DNA of 38,500 bases from Rhodobacterales bacterium (GCA_014763725.1 JACXUX010000002.1:1-38500); one strand, 5' to 3'. Numbered from the stretch's first letter, positions 16,820 to 25,726 are shown. Notes: generated by a model from the sequence alone, not told the origin. Numbers and translations: made by a program.

Positions 16820-17521
16820 TCAGATTCCCAGATAGGCTTCGCGGATGCGCGGATCGGCGATCAGGTCGGCCGCCGGCCCGGTCATGGTGATGCGGCCGGT
16901 TTCCATCACATAGCCGCGGTCGGCGATCTTCAGCGCGCCGAAGGCGTTCTGTTCGACCAGCAGGACGGTGACAGCCAGCGCCTTGAGCCCCCGGACCACG
17001 TCGAAGATCTGCGCCACGACGATCGGCGCCAGACCCATGGACGGTTCGTCCAGCAGCAGGCAGGACGGCCGCCCCATCAGCGCCCGCGCCATGGCCAGCA
17101 TCTGCTGCTGGCCGCCCGACAGCCCGCCCGCGGCCAGGTTCCGCTTCTGCCGCAGGATGGGGAACATGGCGAAGGCGTCCTCCATGTCCTTGTCCACCCG
17201 GTCGTCGGCGAACAGATAGGCGCCCAGGCGCAGGTTTTCCTCGACCGTCAGGTTGGTGAAGATCTGCCGCCCCTCGGGCGACTGCGCCAGGCCCCGGCCC
17301 ACGCGCCGCCAGGGGGGCACGCCGGCCAGCGGTTCCCCGCGGAAGGTGATCGCCCCGGCCGAGGCCGGATGCACCCCCGACAGACAGCGCAAGAGCGTGG
17401 TCTTGCCCGCCCCGTTGGCCCCGATCACGGCGACGATCTCGCCCGAGGTCACGGCCAGGTCGATGCCGTGCAGCACCTCGATCCGCCCGTAGCGGGCACG
17501 CAGCCCCTCAACCAGCAGCAT
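16820..17521 (-). CDS. livF: Branched-chain amino acid-type ABC transporter ATPase LivF
   Basis: This is an ABC ATPase of 233 residues with Walker A GANGAGKTT, signature LSGGQQQM and Walker B LLLDEPSMGLAP. The QSPEGRQIFTNLTVEENL segment is characteristic of LivF. I start it at ATG 17521 (MLLVEGLRARYG); the longer frame upstream runs into livG. It overlaps livG by 14 bases, indicating coupling. With LivG it powers the LivHM channel. Its location between paaN and the beta-oxidation fusion suggests the substrate is phenylacetate or a related aromatic acid rather than an amino acid. Confidence 0.92.
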   Translation of the reverse strand: MLLVEGLRARYGRIEVLHGIDLAVTSGEIVAVIGANGAGKTTLLRCLSGVHPASAGAITFRGEPLAGVPPWRRVGRGLAQSPEGRQIFTNLTVEENLRLGAYLFADDRVDKDMEDAFAMFPILRQKRNLAAGGLSGGQQQMLAMARALMGRPSCLLLDEPSMGLAPIVVAQIFDVVRGLKALAVTVLLVEQNAFGALKIADRGYVMETGRITMTGPAADLIADPRIREAYLGI

Positions 17522-18278
17522 GTTCGGCCCCCAGATAGGCGGCGATGACGGCCGGGTTGCGGCTGACGGTCGCCGGATCGCCTTCGGCGATCTTTTCGCC
17601 ATGGTCCAGCACGACGATGTGGTTGGAAATCCGCATCACCATCTTCATGTCGTGTTCCACCAGCAGGATCGCCACGCCCGAGGCGGCGATCTCGGCGATC
17701 AGGTGGTCGATTTCCTCGGTCTCCACGGCGTTGCAGCCCGCGGCGGGTTCGTCCAGCAGCAGCACGCGGGGCTGCAGCGCCATGGCGCGGGCGATTTCAA
17801 GCCGCTTGAGCGACCCGTAGGACAGGCTGCCGGCCTCACGTTCGGCGGCGCGTTCCAGGCCCACGCGGCGCAGCAGCTCGCGCGCGCCCTGTTCGGCGGC
17901 CCGCGCCCGGCGGCGCGAGGCAGGCAGGTGCAGCAGATCGGCCAGCACCGGCCCGCTTTCCTGCAGGTGATAGCCCGCGATGGTATTTTCCAGCACGGTC
18001 ATCGACTGGAAGACCTGCAGGTTCTGGAACGTCCGGCACATGCCGCGCCGCGCCAGCAGATGCGGCGACATGGCGGTCACATCCTCGCCGTTCAGGACCA
18101 CGCGGCCCGATCCCGGCCGGTAGACGCCCGAGATCATGTTGAACAGCGTGGTCTTGCCCGCTCCGTTCGGTCCGATGACCGACACGATCTCGCCCGGGCG
18201 GACGGAAAAGGACACGTCCTTGACCGCAGCGATCCCGCCGAAGGTGATGCCCAGGCCCTCGATCGAAAGCAGCGTCAT
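17508..18278 (-). CDS. livG: Branched-chain amino acid-type ABC transporter ATPase LivG
   Basis: This ATPase has 256 residues, with Walker A GPNGAGKTT, the Q-loop region MCRTFQNLQVFQSMTVLEN, signature LSYGSLKRLEIARAMA (the degenerate form usual in LivG) and Walker B LLLDEPAAGCN. The C-terminus VEHDMKMVMRISNHIVVLDHG is also typical. The start ATG overlaps the livM stop (ATGA) and the end overlaps livF. It acts on the cytoplasmic face of the membrane as the heterodimer partner of LivF. Confidence 0.92.
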   Translation of the reverse strand: MTLLSIEGLGITFGGIAAVKDVSFSVRPGEIVSVIGPNGAGKTTLFNMISGVYRPGSGRVVLNGEDVTAMSPHLLARRGMCRTFQNLQVFQSMTVLENTIAGYHLQESGPVLADLLHLPASRRRARAAEQGARELLRRVGLERAAEREAGSLSYGSLKRLEIARAMALQPRVLLLDEPAAGCNAVETEEIDHLIAEIAASGVAILLVEHDMKMVMRISNHIVVLDHGEKIAEGDPATVSRNPAVIAAYLGAEHAAG

Positions 18279-19231
18279 TCGCCCGTCCCCCGCAGCTTGC
18301 GCAGGATCGAGGGCACGACCCCTTCGCGCAGGAAGATCATCACCAGGACCATCACCAGACCCAGCACCAGCTGTTCGTATTCGGCAAACACGGTCAGCAT
18401 CTGCGGCAGCAGCGTCAGCACCGCGGCGCCGAAGATCGCCCCCGCGACCGACCCCACGCCGCCGAGGACGGCCATGGTCACCATCTCGACCGAATGCATG
18501 AAGCCCGCGACATCGGGGGTGATGAACCTGTTCTGCAGCGCCAGCAGCGACCCCGAGACCGAGGCATAGACAGCCGAGATGACGAAGGCCTGCAGCTTCA
18601 GCCGCGGCACGTCCATGCCCACGGTGCGGGCGGCGACCTCGGACCCGTGCAGCGCGCGCAGCGCCCGGCCCGTGGGACTGTCATGCAGGTTCAGCGCCAG
18701 CCAGGCGCCCAGCACCAGCACGATCCCGCACAGGGCATACCAGAATTCGCCGTTCGACAGGTCCAGGCCCGCCGTCTTCAGCGCGGCGCGCAGGCCCAGG
18801 TCGGGCACGTCGATGCCGTCGGGGCCGCGCGTCAGGTCGCGTTCGTTGTTCAGCACCATGGAAATCAGGATGCCCATCCCCAGCGAGGCGACGCCCAGGT
18901 AATAGCCCTTCAGCCGCAGGATCGGCCGACCGACCAGCCAGGCCAGCACGGCCGAGACCCCGGCGCCCAGCAGGATCGCCAGCGCCGGGTGCAGGCCCAG
19001 GTGGACGGGAGCCAGCGCGCAGGCATAGGCCCCGATCCCGGCAAAGCCCGCGTGCCCCAGGCTGATCTGCCCCGCCCAGCCGGTCAGGATCACGATGCCG
19101 GTGACCGCCAGCCCGTTGACGAAGATCAGCGCCCCCACGCGGTAGTAGAAGGCCGAGGGGAAGAACAGCGGCGCCAGCGCGATCAGCGCCACCAGCGCCA
19201 GCAGCGTGGCCGTTTTCGTGGTCAGTCGCAT
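18275..19231 (-). CDS. livM: Branched-chain amino acid-type ABC transporter permease LivM
   Basis: This inner-membrane permease has 318 residues and about eight or nine hydrophobic segments. It includes GLAVTGIVILTGWAGQISLG (family signature), GYYLGVASLGMGILISMV, SPTGRALRALHGSEVAARTV (coupling loop to the ATPases) and a final LVLGLVMVLVMIFLREG segment. The true start is ATG 19231 (MRLTTKTATLL); the frame is open further upstream, but that part overlaps livH in another frame. It is 2 bases after the livH stop. Confidence 0.92.
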   Translation of the reverse strand: MRLTTKTATLLALVALIALAPLFFPSAFYYRVGALIFVNGLAVTGIVILTGWAGQISLGHAGFAGIGAYACALAPVHLGLHPALAILLGAGVSAVLAWLVGRPILRLKGYYLGVASLGMGILISMVLNNERDLTRGPDGIDVPDLGLRAALKTAGLDLSNGEFWYALCGIVLVLGAWLALNLHDSPTGRALRALHGSEVAARTVGMDVPRLKLQAFVISAVYASVSGSLLALQNRFITPDVAGFMHSVEMVTMAVLGGVGSVAGAIFGAAVLTLLPQMLTVFAEYEQLVLGLVMVLVMIFLREGVVPSILRKLRGTGE

Positions 19232-19233
19232 GG

Positions 19234-20106
19234 TCACACCCGGTCGGTCGATTTGCGGCCGAACAGGCCCTGCGGCAGGAAGAACAGCACGCCCAGGATC
19301 ACCAGGAAGGCCGCCGCGTCCTTGTATTGCGACGAGATGTAGCCGGCGGTCAGCCCCTCCAGCAGGCCCAGCACCAGCCCGCCCACCAGCGCGCCCTTGG
19401 GGTTGCCCATGCCGCCCAGCATGGCGGCGGCAAAACCCTTCAGCGCCAGCGCCAGGCCCACGTCGTAGGAGGTCATGGTGATCGGCGTGACCAGCACCCC
19501 CGCCAGCGCCCCGATGCCCGCCGACAGCGCAAAGGACAGCGTCATCACGAAGGGCGTGTTGATCCCCACCAGCTGCGCCGCCAGCCGGTTGTTCGACGTG
19601 GCCAGCACCGCCCGCCCCAGCAGCGTGCGGGTGAAGAACAGCCACAGGCCGGTGAACACCGCCACGGCGCCCGCGATGACCCACAGGCTTTGCGGCAGGA
19701 TCGTCGCCTGCAGGATGCGGATCGGATCGTCGCCGGAAAAGGCGGGGAAGCTGTGGATCTGCTTGTCGAACACCAGCTGCGCCGCGCCGCGGATGAAGAT
19801 TGACGCGCCGATGGTGATGATGACCAGCGACACGACCGGCGCCCCGCGCGCGGGCTCGATCGCCAGCTTGTTCATCGCCACGCCCAGCGCCGCCGTGCCA
19901 AGGCAGGCCAGCAGCGCGGCCAGCGGCAGCGGCGCGCCCGCCGCATGGGCAAAGACGGTGATCATCCCGCCCAGCATGACGAATTCGCCCTGGGCGAAGT
20001 TCACCACGTCCGAGGCGTTGTAGATGATGGTGAAACCAAGGGCCACCAGCGCATAGACCGCGCCGACCGTCACCCCTGAAAACAGGAATTGCAGAAGCTC
20101 CGACAT
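19234..20106 (-). CDS. livH: Branched-chain amino acid-type ABC transporter permease LivH
   Basis: This permease has 290 residues, starting MSELLQFLFSGVTVGAVYAL. It has the family motifs GFTIIYNASDVVNFAQGEFV and, near the C-terminus, GFAAAMLGGMGNPKGALVGG, plus the GRAVLATSNNRLAAQLVGIN coupling region. It pairs with LivM to form the channel. A GC-rich hairpin separates it from the binding-protein gene upstream, which would lower permease expression relative to the binding protein. Confidence 0.92.
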   Translation of the reverse strand: MSELLQFLFSGVTVGAVYALVALGFTIIYNASDVVNFAQGEFVMLGGMITVFAHAAGAPLPLAALLACLGTAALGVAMNKLAIEPARGAPVVSLVIITIGASIFIRGAAQLVFDKQIHSFPAFSGDDPIRILQATILPQSLWVIAGAVAVFTGLWLFFTRTLLGRAVLATSNNRLAAQLVGINTPFVMTLSFALSAGIGALAGVLVTPITMTSYDVGLALALKGFAAAMLGGMGNPKGALVGGLVLGLLEGLTAGYISSQYKDAAAFLVILGVLFFLPQGLFGRKSTDRV

Positions 20107-20155
20107 CGTCGTTCCCAGTCTTGCCGCGTGAAGGGGCCAGTGTCCGGACCCTGGG

Positions 20156-20176
20156 CCCCCCGGAGGACCCGGGGGG
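20156..20176. terminator. Perfect 8-bp hairpin between binding-protein gene and livH
   Basis: CCCCCCGG (20156-20163) pairs with CCGGGGGG (20169-20176) around the 5-base loop AGGAC. It lies just after the binding-protein stop on the minus strand. It is followed by no U-tract and probably acts as an attenuator or an mRNA 3'-end stabiliser inside the operon. Next to it, GGGTCAGC-type 8-base repeats (about 20182-20204) place stop codons in all three frames after the binding-protein gene. Confidence 0.55.
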
Positions 20177-20201
20177 CGCAGGGGGTCAGCGGGTCAGCGG
20201 G

Positions 20202-21338
20202 TCACTCGACCAGCGTCCACTTGCCGCCCTTGATCTCCAGCAAGCGGAAGGCCGACAGGTCGAGGCCCAGGTGATCCTCGGGCGTCATGTTGTAGATGCC
20301 GGTGGTGCCGGCCAGGCCCGTCGTCGCCTCGATCGCGTCGCGGATGGCGGCCGGTTCGGCCGAACCCGCGCGGCCGATCGCATCGGTCAGGATCAGCCAG
20401 GCGTCATGCGCATAGCCGCCGAAGGTGCCGACCGGGGTGCCGGTCTTTTCCTCGAACATCGCCTTGTAGGCGGCGACGACCGGCTTCTGCGGGTCGTTCT
20501 CGGCCAGCAGGTCGGCCACCAGCAGCGCGGTGCCCGGCAGGCGCACGCCTTCGGCCGCCTCGGCCCCGGCCAGGTCGATGAACCCGTCCGACGCCACGCC
20601 ATGCGACTGGTAGAAGGGCAGGTCGATCGCCAGCTGGCGGTAGTTGCGCGTCACGATCGAGGGGCCCTGGCCGAAGCCGGGGTTCAGGATCGCCTGCACG
20701 CCCGCCGTGCCGCGGATCTTGGTCAGCTGCGCCGTCATGTCGGCGTCCTTGGGATCATAGGTTTCGTCCGCGACGATCTCGATCCCGTAGTCGGGGGCCA
20801 CGTCCTTGCACTGCGCCTGCATCGAGGCGCCGAAGCCGTCGGTGCCCGACAGCATGCCGATCTTGCCGATGGCGCGCTTCTGCATGTCTTCGAAGATCTT
20901 CTGGCAGGCCATGCGGTCGGTGTGCGGGGTCTTGAAGGTGTGCGGCTTGACCGGGCTGATGATGTCGATGGCGCCGGCCAGCGAGATGAAGGGGATCTCG
21001 GCATCCTCGGCCACGGACAGGATCGACATGGTGGTGCCGGTGGTGGTGCCGCCGATGATGGCCACGACCTCGTCATCCTCGATCAGGCGGGTGGCGAAGG
21101 TGCGCGCCTTGTTCGGGTCGCCGCCGTCGTCATAGGCGATCAGCTCGATCTGTTCGCCGTTGAGGCCGCCGCGGGCGTTCTGGTCCTCGACCAGCATCTC
21201 CAGCGTCTTCAGTTCCGGGTCGCCCAGGAACGCCGCAGGGCCCGTGGCCGACAGCGAGGCGCCAATGCGGATTTCGGCCATGGCCGGGGCGGCCAGGGCG
21301 AAGGCGGCAATCGCGGTGGTGGTCAGAAAGGTCTTCAT
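20202..21338 (-). CDS. Branched-chain amino acid-type periplasmic binding protein
   Basis: This LivK-family type I periplasmic binding protein has 378 residues. The signal peptide is MKTFLTTTAIAAFALAAPAM with cleavage after AMA. The mature protein begins EIRIGASLSATGPAAFLG, with EDQNARGGLNGEQIELIAYD, GGTTTGTTMS and the FGGYAHDAWLILTDAI segment. ATG 21338 is supported by GGGAGGAGACC; the 29 extra upstream codons have no signal and are not used. Being directly after paaN, it probably captures phenylacetate or another aromatic acid for the LivHMGF transporter. That ligand is inferred from context only. Confidence 0.88.
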   Translation of the reverse strand: MKTFLTTTAIAAFALAAPAMAEIRIGASLSATGPAAFLGDPELKTLEMLVEDQNARGGLNGEQIELIAYDDGGDPNKARTFATRLIEDDEVVAIIGGTTTGTTMSILSVAEDAEIPFISLAGAIDIISPVKPHTFKTPHTDRMACQKIFEDMQKRAIGKIGMLSGTDGFGASMQAQCKDVAPDYGIEIVADETYDPKDADMTAQLTKIRGTAGVQAILNPGFGQGPSIVTRNYRQLAIDLPFYQSHGVASDGFIDLAGAEAAEGVRLPGTALLVADLLAENDPQKPVVAAYKAMFEEKTGTPVGTFGGYAHDAWLILTDAIGRAGSAEPAAIRDAIEATTGLAGTTGIYNMTPEDHLGLDLSAFRLLEIKGGKWTLVE

Positions 21339-21372
21339 GGTCTCCTCCCAGAGAACGATGGAAATGGTGGGT

Positions 21373-23013
21373 TCAGGCGGCCGCCAGCCGCCGCGACATG
21401 ACGCGTCGGAAGCGGGTGGCGACAAAGGCGGTGTCGGTCAGGCTGGCATTGCCGGCCGGATTGGCCCCGGTGACGTGAAAGTCGCTGAAGGCCGCCGACT
21501 GGTTGACGTAGATGTTGCCGGTCAGGTTGACCGACAGGTTGACGCCCGCCGCGGCAAAGGCGGCCTCGGCCCGGGCGATGCGCGCGTCGTCGGTGTCATA
21601 GAGCGCGGCGGTGATCGCGCCCCTGGTCGCGGCGAGGTCCGCGGCCTGCCGGATCGCGCTGTCGGCGTCGGGGGTGGCGATGACAAAGGCCACGGGGCCG
21701 AAGCATTCCTGCGCCGCGACGGCATCGCCCGCCTTGACCGCCAGCACCAGCGGCCCTGCCTCACCTGCCGTCACACCCGCGCGCAGGACGCGGCCCCGCT
21801 GCGCCATGGTGCGGGCGCGGTCGGCCGTGGCGGGATTGGCGATCGCGCCGCAGATGCCGGCGGCACGGGCGGGGTCGGACAGCAGGGCGTCGATGGCGGC
21901 GACCAGCGCGGCGGCGACCTCGTCCGCGGACCTGTGGCCCTTGTCGGTCTCGATCCCGCCCGCGGGGATGTAGATGTTCTGCGGCGAGGTGCACATCTGG
22001 CCGGAATAGAGCGACAGCGCAAAGGCCAGGTTCGCGCACATCCCGTCCAGATCGGGCGTGGCCGCGATCACCACGCTGTTCACGCCGGTTTCCTCGGTGA
22101 ACAGCTGGGCCTGGCGGGCGTTGTCGCGCAGCCAGTCGCCGAAGGCGGACGACCCGGTATAGTCGATCAGCCTGACCTCGGGGCGGGTGGCCAGTTCGCG
22201 GGTCACCTCGGCCCCCGGTTCGTCCACCGCCAGCAGGACGGCATCGGCGGGCAGCCCGGCCTCGGCCAGCACCTGGCGCAGGATGCGCACGGTCAGCGCC
22301 AGCGGCAGGATGGCGCGGGGATGCGGCTTCACGATCACCGGGTTGCCGGTGGCCAGGCTGGCGAACAGCCCGGGATAGGAATTCCACGTCGGAAAGGTGT
22401 TGCAGCCGATGGTCAGCGCGATCCCCGCGGGCCGCAGCGTCCAGGTCTTGTGCAGCACGATGGGCGCGGCCTTGCCCTGCGGCTTTTCCCAGCGCGCGGT
22501 CGGGGCAAAGCGCGTCATCTCGGCCCAGGCGGCGGCCACGGCCTCCAGCCCGCGGTCCTGCGCATGCGGCCCGCCCGCCTGGAAGGCCATGGCGAAGGCC
22601 TGACCCGTGGTGTGCATCGTGGCATTGCCGATCAGGAAGCTGTCCCGGTTCAGCCGGGCCAGCGCCTCGAGACAGGCGCCCACGCGAGTTTCGGGCGTGG
22701 CGGCGGCCAGCGCCGGGGCTGCGGCCTGCGCGGCGGCGATCAGTTCGTCGGGCGTGGCGGCAGGATAGCGGATGCCCAGGACGGGGCCGTGGGGCGACAG
22801 CTCGGCCCCGAGGCGGCCCTGGCCGGGATGGCCCGGCAGCTCGAAGTCCGCCCCCAGCAGCGCGGCAAAGGCGGCCTCGCCCTCGGCCCTGGCGGTTTCG
22901 CCGTAGATCTTGCCGCTGGGCACCTCGGGGTAGGGGGTCCAGTATTCGCGGGACGCAAGGGCCCGGACGGCCGACTGCAGCGTCGGCCGGTGAAGGTCGA
23001 AGAAATCCGGCAT
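21373..23013 (-). CDS. paaN: PaaN-type aldehyde dehydrogenase of phenylacetate catabolism
   Basis: This protein has 546 residues and follows the PaaN pattern: N-terminal MPDFFDLHRPTLQSAVRAL, SREYWTPYPEVPSGKIYGE, then an aldehyde-dehydrogenase fold with GCNTFPTWNSYPGLFASL, VDEPGAEVTRELA, TGSSAFGDWLR, FTEETGVNSVVI and the catalytic cysteine in SLYSGQMCTSPQNIYIP. PaaN is related to the aldehyde dehydrogenase half of PaaZ and lacks a hydratase domain. ATG 23013 follows CGGGAGGAC. It is the first gene of the operon that continues into the ABC transporter and reads from a promoter region with a PaaR-like palindrome. PaaZ is also encoded at 28-30 kb, so the two may be redundant or have different aldehyde substrates. 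Confidence 0.88.
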   Translation of the reverse strand: MPDFFDLHRPTLQSAVRALASREYWTPYPEVPSGKIYGETARAEGEAAFAALLGADFELPGHPGQGRLGAELSPHGPVLGIRYPAATPDELIAAAQAAAPALAAATPETRVGACLEALARLNRDSFLIGNATMHTTGQAFAMAFQAGGPHAQDRGLEAVAAAWAEMTRFAPTARWEKPQGKAAPIVLHKTWTLRPAGIALTIGCNTFPTWNSYPGLFASLATGNPVIVKPHPRAILPLALTVRILRQVLAEAGLPADAVLLAVDEPGAEVTRELATRPEVRLIDYTGSSAFGDWLRDNARQAQLFTEETGVNSVVIAATPDLDGMCANLAFALSLYSGQMCTSPQNIYIPAGGIETDKGHRSADEVAAALVAAIDALLSDPARAAGICGAIANPATADRARTMAQRGRVLRAGVTAGEAGPLVLAVKAGDAVAAQECFGPVAFVIATPDADSAIRQAADLAATRGAITAALYDTDDARIARAEAAFAAAGVNLSVNLTGNIYVNQSAAFSDFHVTGANPAGNASLTDTAFVATRFRRVMSRRLAAA

Positions 23014-23058
23014 GACAGTCCTCCCGCCGGGCCTCTCCGCTCCGGCAGGTTTATCATT

Positions 23059-23074
23059 GACCGGCCGGTCGGTT
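23059..23074. promoter_or_regulatory. Putative PaaR operator A (paaN / paaG divergent promoter)
   Basis: GACCGGCCGGTCGGTT is a TetR-type palindrome in an AT-rich gap between paaN (minus) and paaG (plus). It matches two other copies at 25711 (upstream of paaR) and 35656 (upstream of paaJ). Its position between divergent genes suggests repression of both directions. Confidence 0.7.
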
Positions 23075-23131
23075 TATGCAAGAGATTTTTCAGGGCGTCC
23101 GGCAAAAGATCCGGACGGGGAGACCTGAACC

Positions 23132-23926
23132 ATGACCGCATCCGAAACCGTCCTGGCGACACTGCAGTCCGGTGTCCTGCGCCTGACGCTGAACCGGCCC
23201 GACAAGCTGAATTCCTTCAACGAAGAGATGCATCTGGCCCTGCGCGCCCAGATCGCCCGTGCGCATGACGATGCCGCGGTGCGCGCCGTGTTGCTGACCG
23301 GTGCGGGGCGCGGCTTCTGTGCGGGGCAGGACCTGGGCGACCGCGACCCGCGCCGGGGCGGGCCCGCGCCCGACCTGGGCCAGACGCTGGAAACCTTCTA
23401 CAATCCGACCCTGCGGCTGCTTCGCAGCCTGGAAAAGCCGGTCGTCTGCGCCGTGAACGGGGTGGCGGCGGGGGCAGGGGCCAATATCGCGCTGGCCTGC
23501 GACATCGTGCTGGCGGCGAAATCGGCGAAATTCATCCAGTCCTTTGCCAGGATCGGGCTGATTCCCGATGCCGGCGGCAGCTGGAGCCTGGCGCGCATCC
23601 TGGGCGAGCCGCGCGCCAAGGCGCTGGCGCTGACGGCCGAACCGCTGCCCGCCGAAAAGGCCGCCGACTGGGGCCTGATCTGGAAGGCGGTCGAGGATGC
23701 CGACCTGCCGGCCGAGGCCCAGGCGCTGGCCGCATCGCTGGCCGCGGGGCCGACGCTGGGCCTTGGCCTGACCAAGCGGCTGATCCAGGCCGCGGCGGTC
23801 AACAGCCTGGACGAACAGCTGGACATGGAACGTGACCTGCAGCGCATCGCCGGCCACAGCGCCGATTATGCCGAAGGCGTCACCGCCTTCCTGGAAAAAC
23901 GCAAGGCGGAGTTCACGGGGAAATGA
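23132..23926 (+). CDS. paaG: 1,2-epoxyphenylacetyl-CoA isomerase
   Basis: This crotonase-fold protein of 264 residues converts ring-1,2-epoxyphenylacetyl-CoA to oxepin-CoA and can shift a double bond later in the pathway. The oxyanion-hole motifs are GRGFCAGQDLGDRDPR and VNGVAAGAGANIALACDI. The catalytic aspartate of PaaG proteins, in place of glutamate, is in FARIGLIPDAGGSWSLARIL. It starts at ATG 23132 preceded by GGGGAGA. It overlaps paaI by 4 bases (ATGA). First gene of the paaGIK-paaR unit. Confidence 0.9.
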   Translation: MTASETVLATLQSGVLRLTLNRPDKLNSFNEEMHLALRAQIARAHDDAAVRAVLLTGAGRGFCAGQDLGDRDPRRGGPAPDLGQTLETFYNPTLRLLRSLEKPVVCAVNGVAAGAGANIALACDIVLAAKSAKFIQSFARIGLIPDAGGSWSLARILGEPRAKALALTAEPLPAEKAADWGLIWKAVEDADLPAEAQALAASLAAGPTLGLGLTKRLIQAAAVNSLDEQLDMERDLQRIAGHSADYAEGVTAFLEKRKAEFTGK

Positions 23927-24372
23927 AACCGGCCAGCCAGATGACCCCGCAGGAACTGGCCGAAGCCTCGGCCCGCGCGCTGTGGGACGGCGATTCGACC
24001 AGCCAGCGGCTGGGGATGGTGCTGGACCATGTGGCCCCGGGCGAGGCGCGGCTGACCATGACCGTGACCGACACGATGTCGAACGGCCACGGCACCTGCC
24101 ACGGCGGCTATATCTTCATCCTGGCCGACAGCGCCTTTGCCTTTGCCTGCAACGCCTATAACCAGCGCACCGTGGGCCAGCACGCCGCGATCACCTTTCT
24201 GGCCCCCGCGCACCTGGGCGACCGGCTGACCGCCGTGGCGCGCGAGGTGTCGCGCCAGGGGCGGTCGGGGCTCTACGACATCCGCGTCACCAATCAGGAC
24301 GGCGTGCATGTGGCCGAATTCCGCGGCCATTCGCGCACAGTCAAGGGCACCCATCTTCCGGTCGGGGACTGA
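23923..24372 (+). CDS. paaI: Hydroxyphenylacetyl-CoA thioesterase
   Basis: This hot-dog-fold thioesterase of 149 residues has the family motif GHGTCHGGYIFILADSAFAF (about residues 50-70) with the conserved HGG and the acidic residue of LAD. PaaI hydrolyses dead-end ring-hydroxylated phenylacetyl-CoA esters and so frees CoA. Its start lies within the paaG stop (ATGA). The ending IRVTNQDGVHVAEFRGHSRT is typical of the family. Confidence 0.9.
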   Translation: MKPASQMTPQELAEASARALWDGDSTSQRLGMVLDHVAPGEARLTMTVTDTMSNGHGTCHGGYIFILADSAFAFACNAYNQRTVGQHAAITFLAPAHLGDRLTAVAREVSRQGRSGLYDIRVTNQDGVHVAEFRGHSRTVKGTHLPVGD

Positions 24373-24401
24373 CCGGCGCATCGTTTCCAAGGGAGGACAC
24401 C

Positions 24402-25712
24402 GTGGAAGACCTTACCCCCCGCAAGCAGGACCTGGATCCGATCGAGATCGCCTCGCGCGACGAGATCGAGGCGCTGCAGTTCCACCGCATGAAGCGGTCG
24501 CTGAAGCACGCCTATGAAAACTCGGCCTTCTACCGCAACCGGTTCATCGCGCACGATGTCCACCCCGAGGACCTGAAGTCGCTGAAGGACATCGCGAAGT
24601 TCCCCTTCACGACGAAGCAGGACCTGCGCGACACCTATCCCTTCGGGATGTTCGCCGTGCCGCGCAACCGGCTGGTGCGGGTGCACGCGTCGTCGGGCAC
24701 CACGGGCAAGCCCACGGTCGTGGGTTACACGGCGGCCGACATCGACGTCTGGGCCAACCTGATCGCGCGGTCGATCCGCGCCGCCGGCGGCCGGCCGGGC
24801 GACATGCTGCACAACGCCTATGGCTATGGCCTGTTCACCGGGGGCCTGGGCGCGCATTACGGCGCGGAACGGCTGGGCTGCACGGTGGTGCCGATCTCGG
24901 GCGGGCAGACCGAACGGCAGGTGACGCTGATCACCGACTTCCAGCCGCAGATCATCATGGTCACGCCGTCCTACATGCTGTCGATCCTGGACGAGTTCCG
25001 CCGCCAGGGCCTGGACCCGCGGCAATCCTCGCTGAAGGTCGGCATCTTCGGCGCCGAACCCTGGACCAATGCCATGCGCCAGGAAATCGAGGAGGCCTTC
25101 GACATGCATGCCGTCGACATCTACGGCCTGTCGGAAATCATGGGCCCCGGCGTCGCGCAGGAATGCGTGGAAACCAAGGACGGCCTGCACATCTGGGAAG
25201 ACCACTTCTACCCCGAGATCATCGACCCCGTGACGGGTGACCCGCTGCCCGACGGCCAGATGGGCGAACTTGTGTTCACCACGCTGACCAAGGAAGGCCT
25301 GCCGATGGTGCGCTATCGCACCCGCGACCTGACGCGCCTGTTACCGGGCACCGCGCGGTCGATGCGGCGGATCGAGAAGATCACCGGCCGCAGCGACGAC
25401 ATGATCATCCTGCGCGGCGTGAACGTCTTCCCCACCCAGATCGAGGAACAGATCCTGAAATGCCGCGGCCTGGCCCCGCATTTCCAGATCGAGCTGACGC
25501 GCGAAGGCCGGATGGACAACATGACCGTCCATGTCGAATGCACCCCCGACATGGTCGACGACGCTGCCCGGGCCAGGTCGGCCAAGGAACTGGCGCATCA
25601 CATCAAGGCCATCGTCGGCGTGTCGACCCGGATCAACGTGACCGACCCGAATGCAATCGCCCGTTCCGAAGGCAAGGCGAAACGGGTCGTGGACAACCGA
25701 CCCAAAAGCTGA
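24402..25712 (+). CDS. paaK: Phenylacetate-CoA ligase
   Basis: This AMP-forming ligase of 436 residues activates phenylacetate to phenylacetyl-CoA, the entry step of the pathway. The adenylation P-loop is SSGTTGKPTVVGYT (about residues 97-110). Further motifs are YGLSEIMGPGVAQEC, RYRTRDLTRLLPGT and the C-terminal hinge ITGRSDDMIILRGVNVFPTQ. The start is GTG 24402, supported by GGGAGGA five to eleven bases upstream; no better ATG is in frame. The stop TGA touches PaaR operator B. Confidence 0.94.
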   Translation: MEDLTPRKQDLDPIEIASRDEIEALQFHRMKRSLKHAYENSAFYRNRFIAHDVHPEDLKSLKDIAKFPFTTKQDLRDTYPFGMFAVPRNRLVRVHASSGTTGKPTVVGYTAADIDVWANLIARSIRAAGGRPGDMLHNAYGYGLFTGGLGAHYGAERLGCTVVPISGGQTERQVTLITDFQPQIIMVTPSYMLSILDEFRRQGLDPRQSSLKVGIFGAEPWTNAMRQEIEEAFDMHAVDIYGLSEIMGPGVAQECVETKDGLHIWEDHFYPEIIDPVTGDPLPDGQMGELVFTTLTKEGLPMVRYRTRDLTRLLPGTARSMRRIEKITGRSDDMIILRGVNVFPTQIEEQILKCRGLAPHFQIELTREGRMDNMTVHVECTPDMVDDAARARSAKELAHHIKAIVGVSTRINVTDPNAIARSEGKAKRVVDNRPKS

Positions 25713-25726
25713 CCGTCCGGTCGGTG
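25711..25726. promoter_or_regulatory. Putative PaaR operator B (upstream of paaR)
   Basis: GACCGTCCGGTCGGTG differs from operator A at only two positions. It begins inside the paaK stop codon and lies about 70 bases upstream of paaR, consistent with autoregulation from an internal promoter. Confidence 0.65.

Noticed and set aside
20121-21401. Plus-strand frame opposite the binding-protein gene
   Set aside because: The minus strand has a signal peptide, ribosome site and LivK motifs; the plus frame has none.
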